Origin: Psoroptes ovis
Lineage: Eukaryota > Arthropoda > Arachnida > Sarcoptiformes > Psoroptidae
Direction: 5' to 3'
Assembly: GCA_002943765.1 (NCBI GenBank)
Contig: PQWQ01000018.1
Location: forward strand, 1-64,000
DNA: 64,000 bases
Shown piece after piece: positions 14,636 through 27,498 of the stretch. Both the position numbers and the translations under genes were made by a program. Each line of letters starts with the position of its first letter. The stretch's first letter is position 1. The notes below the pieces were generated by a model. That model saw nothing but the letters and a program-made list of their open reading frames with translations, made no database searches and was not told where the DNA came from.

Positions 14636-14764
14636 GGGTTGCCACCTTGGCACTGTTGGAAAACGGGAAGCTTCGAGATTGGTTGTTGCAATGTAAGTCT
14701 TTAGGTAGAAAACACGGGGGTCCCCAACCAATCACACCGTTTGTCAGTGCCCAAGTGGTAACCT
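14636..14764. repeat. GC-richer foldback (inverted-repeat) element
   Basis: The arm at 14636-14655 (starting GGGTTGCCACC) matches the complement of 14745-14764 at 16 of 20 positions. An inner pair GATTGGTTG (14677-14685) / CAACCAATC (14725-14733) is exact. The block is clearly less AT-rich than its surroundings and is open in both directions, consistent with a folded repeat rather than a gene. It is unrelated to the TTGTCCG family. It may be a foldback/MITE or a structured RNA. Confidence 0.5.
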
Positions 14765-16462
14765 TCGAGTTTCCACCACCTCGTATGCTCGGCAAAACCA
14801 AAAAAAAAATTCAAATCAATTTTCTAAAACAAAAAAAAATACCTTTTTTCATTTTCGATATTGAATGAACAATGAATATTTGAAATAATCATAATCATAA
14901 TAATAATAATATGAATTTAATATGAAAATGTTAATATGTTTTAAGATGTACCATAAAAAAAAGAACCATTTTTATTATTATTCAATATTAAATGGATTCA
15001 ATGAAATGCAAAAATTATTTTCTATTTTTTTTTGTTTTCAAATAAACAAAAATGCATTCATATTTATTGTTGTTTTATATATGCATCTAATATATTATTC
15101 ATTGAAAAAATTCATTCGTTTATTTATGTATGTTTCAATATTCTTAATCAAAATAAAAGAATATCGAATGGAAAGCAGAGAGAAAACAATGGAATTTTTC
15201 TCCAAATTTCGATACAATGTTTTCGAGATATGGAATCGAAATTTCGGGTTTTTTTTTCCAAATACAACCGTGTTGCATTCGGTCGTACATACATGAATTG
15301 TATCGATATGTTTGAAGCCGTGTGTGAAATATCACACAAAATCAGAATTTAAAACACCAAAAACACCAGAAAAATGAAAAAAAACAGCGACAAATCAAAT
15401 GGAAAATTAAATGGAAATTTTTTATTATTATATTTTCATTTTCATCGATGAAGAATAAAATCTCAATGGAATTTGGAATGAAATTCTGTGCGATATTCGG
15501 TACAATATTTGAACACACATAGACATTCTGAACGCATATTATAATATATATGTATATTTGGTCTTTTGAAATGATATTTTCTTCCTTTCTTAAAGTGTAA
15601 ATAATAATAATAATAATAATAATAACAGTAATAATGATCATATAATCATAATAATAATAATAATGATCACATAATGTTGTGTTTAATAATAATAATAAAA
15701 TATATTTCGAAATATCATTGAAAATATCAACAGAAACAAATACACTATTGCCCAAAACACAAATGAGAATGAAATGAGACATCAAGCACTCATTTTTAAG
15801 AAGATTTCTGCTCTTTTCCATGACATTTTGATGATAATTTGACAAAATGATCAGTGGATTTGTGTATATGTGTATGTGTGGGTGTGTGTGTGTGTTCATC
15901 TACATTAAATAAGATGTTTGGTGTGTTTCAGTGAGTGTGTGAGTAAATATCAATATTGTAATAAAATTAGACAAAATTACAAGTTGATTAGTGATCATTT
16001 ATGGATTGAATGAATAAATAAAGATTGTAATCTACTTTTGTCGAAAATAAAACGGAATAAAATCAAATTAAATCAAATCAAATCAAATCAAAGCAAATAT
16101 AAGCAAAAGCAAATCAAAGATTGTGTTACTATGACATTCATTTGCTCAAACAATATGATAATATTGTAATGATAATAATGCAATGATGATGATGTAGAAA
16201 TTTCAATGCTCGTATAAATTGCGTTATTTATTATTTTCCAGAAAATCCAGATTGAATCTATGCTCTATAACTCACATTGGCTACCATTCATTTATTGATT
16301 TGCAAATTATTTAATAATAAATTATTCAAAAAATTTGTCCATAAATAAACTTGATGCATAATTATGTTTGAAAACGAATGAATTCTTGATCATAAATCTA
16401 ATTCGATTCCATTGTCATCAATCAATTAATTTTTGCATTTATTGTATCTCATGGAATTCAAT

Positions 16463-16482
16463 TGATCAATGATCATTGATCA
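16463..16482. repeat. 20-bp perfect palindrome
   Basis: The bases form an exact palindrome of overlapping TGATCA and ATGATCAT units, about 0.4 kb upstream of the MOLO1-like start codon. Short AT-rich palindromes arise by chance here, so function is unknown. Confidence 0.4.
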
Positions 16483-16897
16483 TATTGTTTCAAATGATTG
16501 CATTTGTGTTTGTTTGTTTGTTTAGCAGTATTTTCATTTCATTTTTTCCGATAATGATAATAATTTTCAATATGATTAATATATCGAGCAATTTAAGATT
16601 ATTTTAATTGTTTTGGCTGTATTTTTTCATTGATGATTATTGTATTGTGTGTTTCTTGTATATGCATTATTTTCTATTACATCTATTGGGAACGATCAGT
16701 CAATTTGGAGTGCGTTTGTGTGTGTGTAAATCTCACTCTAAATTCATGGGAAAAATTGTTAAAAATGATTCAACTAAATGGTATGATTGGAAGCAATCGA
16801 TGTTTTATGTTATTTGAATGAAACAAACAAAGAAAGAAATCAATTAATTGTGATTACGTTTCTATGAAAAATTGAATTAAATTTTCACGGAAAAACA

Positions 16898-19009
16898 ATG
16901 TCCAACATATTTGATTCAATGATCATTACAATATCATTGATATTATTGTTATTATCATTGCTCACTGTCCACACCGTCCAAGCCGATGAATTATCTGCAC
17001 CAATAATTCGATCGACAAAATTTCCATCAGCATGGTCAGCAGCAACAACAATAAGATCATCAGCATCATCATTGAAAACACCATTTGATTATTATTGGAA
17101 TCGGAATAATTATCCAAATCCATTGAAAAATCCATATGGTTGTAGGCAACCGAAAAAATCGTTGTTATGTGATCCTGATCAAATTCTTGAACAAAATCAT
17201 GGTAAATTTTTCACACTATTTTCTGTAGCCAAATTCTTGAATTCATTTAATTTTATTCATTTTATTCAATTCCAATTCATTTTCATATTTATTATACAAA
17301 ACATCGACACGATAGCGAATCAATTACGTCAATTATTGGAACAAAATCAACAGAAATCGAAAAAATGTTTCTGTAAAGTATGTCCACAAGGTGAATACGG
17401 TATTAAAATAGCGATAGCTTTGGCTAAAAACATTGATACCACCACCAAGACCAATACATCGAGGTAAGTCTCTCTTGAACATTCGAATTACATTACCGTT
17501 TATTGATTTCCGTACGAGAAAAAGAACATTCCCAACAATGATATCATCATTTCGTTGATGATAATAATAATAATGTAAATTCAATGAATTTCAAATTTCA
17601 ATTCAAATTTTTCATTTTCTCCATCATTTTCTTAACCATGTCCGTCAATTGCTCTCTCCCTCACATTAATGGCCGTATTTTAACCTTGTCGATGCTCCTT
17701 TCATTCGTTCATGGACTCATTCATTGATTCACTCATTTACCATCATCATCAATGAACATTATCGACAAATAACATCATCATCATCATCGACAACAACGAT
17801 GACAATATCAACTTCGACATGTATCCTGTGTATTCATATAAAAAATATATATTCGTCTTAATTTCCGTTTTGATTTTTTTTCGTTGTTGTTTCATTTCGG
17901 ATATTTTAAACATTTAAATGCATGAACACTTGTGTGTGTTGTGCATGTGTGTGTTTGGCCCATCATCATTATCATCTTCATTCATTCTTTCATTCAATGA
18001 TCTAATGATTCAATGATTCATTAATTCAATTGAAATCATCATCATCGTCATCATTATCATCATTGAAAACTATTATAATATTATCATTTGAAAACATTTT
18101 TCGTAAATAAAATAAAATAAAATGAAATAATAGTGATACAGCATCACAAATGTTTGCCGATCATCTCCGGAATCGATGGCAATATTCATTGTGTAATGAT
18201 TCAATATTGTTATTATTAATAGAATCATATCCATCAAATAAACAATCATCGGTAAATGATTGCATATATAAAGAAATTCCATTATTTAAACATTTATTTT
18301 TTCTTTCTATTACACAGATAACTACTTCAACAGGACAAATCGCTGCACGCATATTTGAGCATCAATTTTTTGCCGATATAATTGCCAATCATTCATTGAA
18401 AAGCTCACATAATGATGCATCGAATCAATATTTTGAGGTATTTTGATTACTTTGATTCAAACTGTTTGAAAAATTTAAAATGATTCAATTTTATTTTATT
18501 CCATTTAAAAGTTATTGAAATCATTGGTAACAGCTATTAGCAAACATGTCGAAGCTATTGATGATCCTCGATCGTATTTACAAGATGGTCCCACAACTAA
18601 ATCGGTGGAAACAAATCATCATGATGATGGTCATGGTGAAACTGGTACCGCGCTGATAGTTGTTGCCGTAATAGTTGGATTTATATTTTTCTTATCATTT
18701 TTAATTCTTACTGTTGTTTATTGGAAAAAACGTTATGAACATGATGAAACAGATTCTAGATTACCACCGATGCAAACACCACCATCACCACCGGAAGGTT
18801 ATCATTCAGTATCAGTTACCGATAATGATACTGATACTAATAATAATGATAATAAACCAAAATCAACAATGGTACCGATGGCTGTTGATGATGAAGATCT
18901 GAGTGATATTGATGAAGGTGATGAAGGAGATAGTCATGAAAACAATGATGATCATCGCCAGCAGCAGCAGCAGCAGCAACCGCAACAACATGAGGTTCAG
19001 GACAAATAA
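16898..19009 (+). CDS. MOLO1/TPM-domain single-pass membrane protein, five exons
   Basis: The inferred exons are 16898-17201, 17316-17463, 18134-18251, 18318-18437 and 18512-19009, all GT-AG, giving 395 residues. There is a signal peptide (residues 1-29). A TPM-type ectodomain follows with CRQPKKSLLCDPDQIL, a CFCKVC cluster, the GEYGIKIAIAL strand and a FADHLRNRWQYSLC segment, as in nematode MOLO-1 (modulator of levamisole receptor-1) and its arthropod relatives. A transmembrane helix at about residues 276-300 precedes an acidic, Asp/Gln-rich cytoplasmic tail. MOLO-1 in worms is an accessory subunit of acetylcholine-gated channels at the cell surface; that role here is inference. The start was chosen because it gives the signal peptide (Met8 is an alternative). 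The gene converges on the SMaseD-like gene, with stop codons about 1.1 kb apart. Confidence 0.8.
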
Positions 19010-20148
19010 ACTTTGAACAAGAATTTAATTCGAAAACAATTTAAACAAGACAAACATATGTTTTTTGAATACAAATCCAAAATCTTCCAAAACTGGTTGG
19101 ATTAAAAAAAGGATATAATAAGATAATTGAATTCAATCATCATTATTCCAATCATCTCATGTGTCATTATAATCATCAAATTCTGTTCATGTTTTTTCCA
19201 TGTTTTGTGAATTAATAAAATTAATTCCATTTGATTAATTTTAATTATTAGTTTTTTCATTTGATTTTTTCAGAATTAATATTTATAAAAAAAGAATTTC
19301 AAACTCATAATAAATAATTGAATACAATGTATCCATCAAATAATACAGAATTCCAGCGAAATGATTAACCTGAATTTTTTTATAATTATTATCTTGGAAG
19401 AACATATATTATTATTATATTTCCATAACAATACACAATCTATATGGTCAAAAAAGGATATGGTCAACAACAAACAACAAACGTTCTATGGACATTTTAA
19501 TCAATAATATTCTTATGCAATGGGTATTAGTGTGTGTGTGTGTGTGTGTTGTGTAAAATATTTCAATTCAAATTATGGAAACATATTCCTATTTTTTTTT
19601 TTTTTTTTTTGACACACACACAGAAATGAAATAATAATAATAACTGAATTCGTGACCATATCATTAAATGGTTTCAAGGTTATCATCATAATTGTTAAAT
19701 GGTTTATTATAATAATAATAATTATAATCCATTCATATCGTTGACAAATTGAATGTTTTCTCAATCTATGTTTAAATATGGAAAATTTTTCTGAATTTAT
19801 TTGAATATTTCAATAGGGAATGAGTAAGAATATGGTGAAGAATTAATGATGAAAACATTACCAAAGAAATATGACCGAAGAAAGAAAAAATTACATGGAA
19901 TTGTAAGAATGATGGAAAAATAAATAAATATTCATGGATTAATTATTAAATAATAAGAATAATGACGATGATAATAATAATAATAAAACAAATGAACGAA
20001 ATCCAAATCAACGAAGAGAAATATAAAAAAAATCAATTGAATATTAAACAATCAATTGTGTCTTGATGTTAAGATTCATTAATAATATTGATACAATGAT
20101 TCTGGCAAATTATCAATTAATGATTTGCATTTTTACAAGATTTTTCAC
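19010..20148. other. Convergent 3' intergenic region
   Basis: This lies between the stop codons of the MOLO1-like (+) and SMaseD-like (-) genes. It contains a (GT)n run near 19531-19550, a T-run near 19592-19610 and AAT repeats, and no gene that I can support. Confidence 0.6.
19214..19219 (+). promoter_or_regulatory. Candidate polyadenylation signal AATAAA (MOLO1-like gene)
   Basis: A canonical hexamer about 205 nt after the MOLO1-like stop codon. The assignment rests on position only; AATAAA is frequent in this AT-rich sequence. Confidence 0.35.
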
Positions 20149-21925
20149 TCAAGACGATGGCAGAGATGTTGACAATGATGGCGATGCTGACGATGGCGAT
20201 GGTGATGGTGATGACGTTGATGGTGATGGTGATGATAACATCATTTGATTCCAAAATTTTGCCATTACATATTCAATCAATTCATCAATTATTCTCATCA
20301 ATTCCTTTTGATTATTTGTTATTTGAAATATTCTATTATTATCGTTATTATTATCATTTTCATCAATGATTGTGTTTGACAATGATAATAATGATGATTT
20401 GATTGAATCCATTCGCAATGATTTCGCTTCAAGTGATTTGAATTTTTTCAATTTTTTCTTCTTTTGATAATGTGATAAAAATAGATAACGAAACATTGTT
20501 TGTGTTTTAATTGTATCCGTTACGAATTTGGCCATCGAATCAAGCATATCGCCCATACCGTTGATCAGTTTTAATCCTAATGATGGTTTGGACATTATTG
20601 CTGTAGCCGATGTACTCGATGTAGGTTTTTGTTGTGAAACTTGGTGTGGTTTTTTCTTGTTTGTCATTGAACGTTGTGTTGATACACGTTCCCAAGGTGA
20701 ATCATCATATGTGGCCATTCGATAACGATTTTGAAATTCTAATTCACGCATTACATTATAAACACGTTCCGGATGATTAGTTATGATTGCATCTACGTTC
20801 GATCTATGCCATGAATAAATGAATTTATATGATTAATATTAATTTTAAAAATGTGATTTTTTTAAAGAAAATATTAGGTTTTATTGGTATGTTTATTGAA
20901 AATTGAATGAAATATCGATTTAAGTCACGAATTTTGAATATTTTTTCAGACATATTTGAATTTTTCCTTATTTTGATTATAAAAAATGGATATTTTTTTT
21001 GAAATTTGACCTACCTTAATGCTGTACGAATATTGATAGTTAAATCGATTGTCCATTGATATACTTTACGTATATAATTTCTTATAGCAAAAAACGATGG
21101 ATTATCACGTCTTTTGATGATTTGTGCTAAACGACCAAGATTATAGAATGGCGTCAAACAATTACTACTACCATCACCTTGCCATATATTGACAACCATA
21201 TCTAAACGTTTCCACATTGATTCGATTGCAAATAATGGATCATTCATGCCTACATCCCAACCAATATATTTTTCCAATAACCAATTACGTTGTTGTGATT
21301 CAATTTCATTATGAAATCCGAGTATAAAATCATAATCGAATACATGATTAATCGAGATTAATGTACGAATACGTGAGCCATCAGGCGAATTATCATTTGT
21401 TGTTTTATTATATAAATATTTTAACATAATCGATGCTAATTGTTGACCGGCTAATGCTTTTGCTGAATGACTGATGCGTAATAATTTCAAATCCATAACA
21501 AGCAGCAATAATCGTTCATCAAACAATGCACTTGATGGTGTTGTCATTGAACGTATACGATCTAAAAATATATCGATACGTTCTTTTTCACCACAATGAC
21601 GAAAACAACCACATGGATAGCCATTAAACGTGAATACCGGCGTTGCGTTCGGGGCAAAATAAATATCGGTTTCGATAGCATTTGCTCCACGATCTAAAAA
21701 TTCATCAATTTCTCGTAAACTATTTACCATATTACCAATATTATAAAATGGACGTACTATGCGATGAGCTTTTGCTTTTGGAATCAACGATAAATTTTGT
21801 GATGAAACATTTTGTGGAGCGTTTTGTCGATATCCATCGACAATAACAATAAAATCAACACAAACATTGACTAGAAACAAGGAAATGATCATCCAAATTA
21901 ATAAAACGTAAACAGAATTTAACAT
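20149..21925 (-). CDS. Sphingomyelinase D/phospholipase D-like protein, predicted catalytically impaired
   Basis: The exons are 21925-21015 and 20803-20149, joined across a 211-nt GT-AG intron, giving 521 residues from the ATG at 21925. That start gives a hydrophobic signal segment; the frame stays open upstream to a GTG at 22048. The family fold is visible: the metal-site Glu85, Asp87 and Asp145 are present, as are the disulfide-loop cysteines, the aromatic pocket Trp before the intron, and the family's C-terminal ATYDDSPWE-type motif. Family enzymes cleave the headgroup of sphingomyelin and related lipids using two histidines. Here both equivalent positions are Asn (Asn65 and Asn101), so activity by the usual mechanism is unlikely. 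Spider toxins and many non-venom arachnid proteins share this family, so membership does not imply a toxin. A Ser/Pro-rich tail of about 170 residues, absent from the compact (~300 residue) family members, extends the C terminus. Confidence 0.8.
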
Positions 21926-22048
21926 TTGATGATTTTGAATTGAATGATCATCACAAAAATCAGATAACTTTACATATAAAAATTTGAAAATCATATAAAA
22001 TAAAATTTTGATGATGAAAATGATTGAATCAAGTTGAATGATAATCAC

Positions 22049-25000
22049 TTAATGATGATAATTTTATGTGATGTTTTCTTGTTTTTTTTTAGAAAATTTA
22101 TTTACTTCTAACATTTCATTCGATTACTGGTCAAGAATTCGGAACTCTTTGTATTTTTAAATTAAAAAGAAACCCAACCTATGAACATAATTACAGTAAT
22201 GATAATGATGATGGTGATGATGACCAGAAGCTGAATATGTTTGATGAAAATAAATGAATAAAAAAAAAAATAATTTTCCACCAAAATATTGAAATAAATG
22301 TTCGGAAACCTTGAAAATTCGGTTCACCGAAAACACCGAAAAAGGCAATGATGAAAAGGTGATTACGCTCATCATCATCATCATCATCATCAGGAGCAAA
22401 TTAATCGTGGAAAAAAAGAGTCGACGAATATGAATCTCGGTAAAATATGTATGCGATGTATGAATTTTGTTTTTCTTCATCAACAAAGAATAACTAATCC
22501 TTTGATGATGATGAAAAACGAGAAGAAGAAAAAAACCGAACCAAAAAGAGCCAAAAAAAGAAGAATGGTCAGTTGGTCATTTGGCCATCATTCACATCGG
22601 CAGACATTCAAATATCAAATCAAAGAAAGAAACAAAAAAAACATTAATCGAATTCGATTATGAAAATAATAATAACCAGAACAATCATGGTCATCATCAT
22701 AATCATCAGTTTATAATCGTTTCGTGTATCAAAAATGAAAAGAAAATATGATCGACAAAAAACATCGACAATTATACATTTGAATTTGATAATAAATGTT
22801 GAATTGAATGAAACATGACACAATTTTTTATTTGATACATTCATTTCAATTCAATTCAATTCATTGAATTATTCATTTTTTTGATTGTGAAAATTTTTTT
22901 ATTTTAAACGACAATTGACATTCAATTTGATTGTGTTGTTGTACAACAACAACAACCAAACAACCAGAAATGAAATAAATTATTATTGTATGTGTGTGTT
23001 TGTGTGTGTGGTCAACATACAATTCTACACATATTACAATGGCCATCATTTTTTTTACCACAATCGGTTGGACTATTGCACCACTAACCTTCATTGGTTT
23101 ATTCCATTCATTCCGCTTTTACTTTGGTCGTTGAATTAATGTTTTCATTGTGGTTTTTTTTTTGTGTTGTTGTTTCGCTGTTGTTCGGGAGTAAATTTCA
23201 CCGTCATGTTCTTGAAATGTCATCATCATCATCATGTTCATATTGGCCATGTATTATGTCGCCATCAATAACGAATAATTAAAGAAAAAACATTTTACGT
23301 TGATTGATTCGTTTGGATTCAATTCGATTCGATTCATAGTCATCGATCATTCGGGTATTATTATTCTTGTTTGAATGTTTGAATTCGGTAAAATGTATGG
23401 CGTCATGGGTGTTTGAAAACCTAAGGATCTAATATGAATCGAGAAACGAAACATAAAGAACCAAGGAGAGAGATAAGATTAAGTTTTTAATGTTTTCAAT
23501 GATGTTAATGGCACTATTTGCTTGCTTGATGAGTCTATGCGTGTCTGTGTGCATGTGTTTGATGATTACAATCATGAATTTTTCATCATCGCTAGCATCA
23601 ATATGGAGTAATAAATTCTCAATACTAAGAAATGCATTTATTTCATTTATTTATTTCGAAAATAAAATACCAGAAGAGCGAAATAAAAACAGCAAAAGCC
23701 AATTAACCGATAATAAATAAATAAATAGAATTTCAAATGAAAATAAATATCATTTTTGTTGTGAACAAATAAAAACATTAAATCCAATCCATTCCGAATT
23801 ATTCTCTTAAAATTCAATTCAAATTTCTGTTGAATTGATCGGTTCATAGTAATCGATCAAATATTGAATATTGATGAATCAAATGTAGAGAGATAAGAAG
23901 AAGGCGAGAGGGTGAAAAAACTCATTTTTGATGGATTATTATTATTCGTAATATTATCATTATTATTATGGGTGGATATTTATCATCAAACAACTCTAAA
24001 AACAACAACAAAAAAAACAAGAGAAAATATCAGCAGGAGAAACAATGTGTGGTCGCACGATCGTTTGTTCAATAGATCGATCGATAGATTGATCGAATTC
24101 AACGAATGAATGATCGTGATCAATGTTTCGATATAATGATAATGACGCAATGGTAATGTTCTTTGCAATCAAAGAAATTTACAGAAATTGGCCATTGAAA
24201 ATATGAAATTCGATTCATCATTCATTATGAATTATGAAAGATAAGAAACAAAAATTCAAAATGAATGATGATAATGATTTACCATTTTAGGCATTTTTGG
24301 AATTAAGATCAATTTTCCTTGATTATGATGATCGTCTTTATGAACATTGTACATAATGTACAGATGTATGTTATGACCATGTTACGATAATCATTTACCT
24401 TTCACGGAATGATCAAATGGAAAATTTTTTAACAAGAAATTTATTTGATTTGAAAATCATTCGGCAATCAAGCCTTAAGTACATTCAATCAATGTCAATT
24501 AATGTTTTCCGATGAAATTGGAGAAAAAAATTTCGATGTGTGTTTCTTGAGCAATTTCATCATCGTTGTAAACATGGTAATGGTGATGATTTCGACCACA
24601 CGAAGACAAGAAGATGAATGGATTTTACATTCACCTTTTACATTAAGCATTCTAAGATAATCTTACAGCCGCAAATTTTTCTTTGATTCGTGTATTATCA
24701 TCAAATTATACGAAAATTCAATACATTCAATTATTTATTCAATCATTTCATTCTGTTTCGTTCGTTCATTTATTTTATCAGAAATCAGATCGAAATTGAA
24801 TGAATGGTAAAACGACGAAATATTTACCGACATATTTCAGTCATTGAATTTTATAAGCCATGTAATTGGTTGTTGCTGTTATCAACAACAAATAATAATG
24901 ATGATTAGATAATATTTCTTCTTTCGTTTCTTAATTCATCAATCAAATTGTGAATCGAATCGAGGTCGTTTTCAATAGCTATGATGATGATTTCAATGAT

Positions 25001-27498
25001 ATTCATTTTATAAAAATAATTATGATAATAATGATTTGATAATCAAATGTATAATTTATCAATTGAATTTCTAATTGAAAAAAACATTGAAAGACATTGA
25101 AAAAATAATAGACAATTTGATAATTTATATTTGATTAATCTTGGAAATTATATGTAATAATAACAATGATTTTATGATATGATATTTGAAGCAATAAAGC
25201 AAATTGAAATATTTATCTAGGAATTCCGTTATTTTGTATTCGATTATGATTATAATTATGATTATCATCATTATTATCATCAAATCAAATGACTAAATTC
25301 CTGAATTAACGAATCAACACAGGAATACACAGACAAACAAACAAACAAACAAATGAGCTAAATCAACACCGATCCTCAAATAATCATTATCAAGAAATTG
25401 TTATCGTCATTCGATGAATTATCATTGAATGAATCAATTTATATTGGCAAAAATCATTTGATCGACGTAATTTACATAATGAAATTCCAATGTACCATTC
25501 AGTGTTCATTCCAAAAAAATTGATTATTTCGAAAATAAAAACAAAATTCAATAAATTAAATTACCAGAAAAAAAGGGTTGAAATTTTTTCAAGAAATCAT
25601 ATCAACGAAATGGTGCTCATTTTCCCATATTATTTATTTATTTATTTATATTCAATTACAAAATCAAATATGATAAGAAATTAAGGGTAGAAAAATTCAT
25701 GAGGCTTATCAGCTTTGATAATCGGTGTCGAATAGAGGTCGTTTGGTTTTCTCTTTTTAAATGATGGCCTTTAGGGACAATTTTTTAAATCAATCAATTT
25801 CATAACAAATTATAATCAAAAATTAATTTATTCTCTCATTGAAAAATCATTAAATTTTTTATTCTTAATTTAAATGAAGGAAGAAAACAAAAATCAAATC
25901 CAATTAAATAAATTTTTATCATTTGAATTAATTGAATATGATTATTATCTTTTAATAGAATGGCGCTAAATTCTCATTTAAAAAATTTTAAATCGATTCA
26001 AATATTACCAAATTAAAATGAGGACAAATTTAGAATTGAAACCATTTAACCATTGATCGAGCATCGCATGCGCATATACTATTGAAAGTTGGACATTTTT
26101 TTAATGATATTCAAATTTCTCATTTGAAAATTGACGCAATAATAAACAAAGATGAATCGCAAATAAAGAATAATTTGAATATTTTTAGAAAATTATGCGT
26201 TTGTTTCTTTTGTTGATTCAAACCCAAAATACTTTGAATCTTTTAATTCTTTGAATCGTTGATTCGTTTAATTCTATGAATCATAAAACTTTGAAACTAT
26301 GATTCTTTTTCTTTGGAAACTTTAGAGAAGTTTCTCACCTAAAAGGAACCACGGCGAAGAGAGGAGTCATAAAAATACCTTATGCCTTTTTTCTCTCCGC
26401 TGAATATTCTTGATTCAATGAATTCTCGCTCATTTATCATATTGAGAACGGGAATAGAGAAAGAGTTGAAGAGGAATGGAGATGGCGGAAAAATTTAATC
26501 GAACGTGTCTAATATTAGTTTGACACGTTATCATATTCATGCATTTATATTTAAATTTAGAATCAAATTCATTATCTTTTTGTGTGTTCATTGTATATTC
26601 GGTTCTTCTCCAAGAATCAAAGTTATTGAGTAAATAAATAAATAAATGAACAGAATAAAATATGAATTAATAAAATTTGAATGAAATTAAAATTTTTATT
26701 TTATAAATGACTGAATTAATCGAATTTATAATAAAGAGTTTTATTTTTAATGTTCTTCATTTATTTTTTATTATTACTATGTATAATCTTTTGAATTAAG
26801 AGGGTAAGAGAGGAAAAATTTGCCACAAATCTTTTGCTGAAAAATACCATTGAATCGAATTTGATTGTATTTGTAATATATTCTCTTTGTAATTTAAAGG
26901 GTTATTCCTTTTTTTTAAAAGGGTTAATGAGGAAAAAAAATTTCAAATTTTTAAAATGAATATGGAATTTTATTGAAAATTTTTATTCAAAAATCAATGT
27001 AACAAATAGTTTTCCGCAAAGTTTGTCTGCTAATTTTTAGAATCAGCATTTTTATTGATTTCAATAGTCAATGAACTTATTTGAATAATATGCGGACGAA
27101 TATTTTTTACAGAATTTTTTATGTAATTCACTCTCTCTTTCTTTCAGAATAATAATAAAAAAATTCTGAAATTTAATTCTGAAATTCTGAATTCTCGAGA
27201 AAATGACTTGCAAGAAGTACATAACTATCAATTCCGAGTGGTTTTATGAAAAGTTTGTTTTTAGACTATCAGCACGCCATCTGCTGCTGTAAAAAGTTCA
27301 TAAGATCATTGAGTTAAGAATTTTTCGACAAAAGATGGCGACATTGAGATTTTTCACAAAATTCAATTTGAATTTTTGAATTTCAAAAATTCTCCAGTTT
27401 TTTTTCTTCATACTTAAAGGTTATAGCCTTTTGTTTCCTCAAAGTGGTTGAAAATTTTGTTCTAATTATTTTTCCAATAAATTCATTCAAAAGTTATC
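22049..27498. other. Non-genic stretch
   Basis: No gene can be supported. It contains an ATC microsatellite (22371-22391), a TGTGTGTTTGTGTG tract near 22990-23010, an AAAC/ACAA run near 25336-25355, and a small hairpin with AACGTGTC/GACACGTT arms (about 26502-26529). The last kilobase before the DUSP-like start may hold its promoter, but I see no clear element. Confidence 0.55.
22371..22391. repeat. (ATC)n microsatellite
   Basis: Seven uninterrupted trinucleotide units, non-coding. Confidence 0.8.

Larger units (their letters stand above)
1..16897. other. Long non-genic stretch rich in short inverted-repeat elements
   Basis: No protein gene can be supported here. The open frames are short, AT-driven and mostly open on both strands. 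The stretch holds ten copies of the TTGTCCGAAAAGTT-type short element (listed separately), a GC-richer foldback at 14636-14764, a hairpin near 10165-10227, and ATN, CA and AAT microsatellites. It could be intergenic or a large intron of a gene outside the window; the sequence does not decide this. Confidence 0.6.

Noticed and set aside
14571..14868. Overlapping 76- and 86-codon frames on opposite strands
   Set aside because: They follow from the foldback element's symmetry and composition; neither matches a protein family I know.
15342..15899. 185-codon minus-strand frame
   Set aside because: It is mostly His/Tyr/Ile runs from ATT/AAT repeats, with no domain, overlapping frames on the other strand and no splice context.
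23490..23720. 76-codon plus frame beginning with a hydrophobic Met/Leu/Cys segment
   Set aside because: It looks like a signal peptide at first, but the rest is low-complexity and includes an AT-rich stretch shared with non-coding DNA; no cysteine framework.
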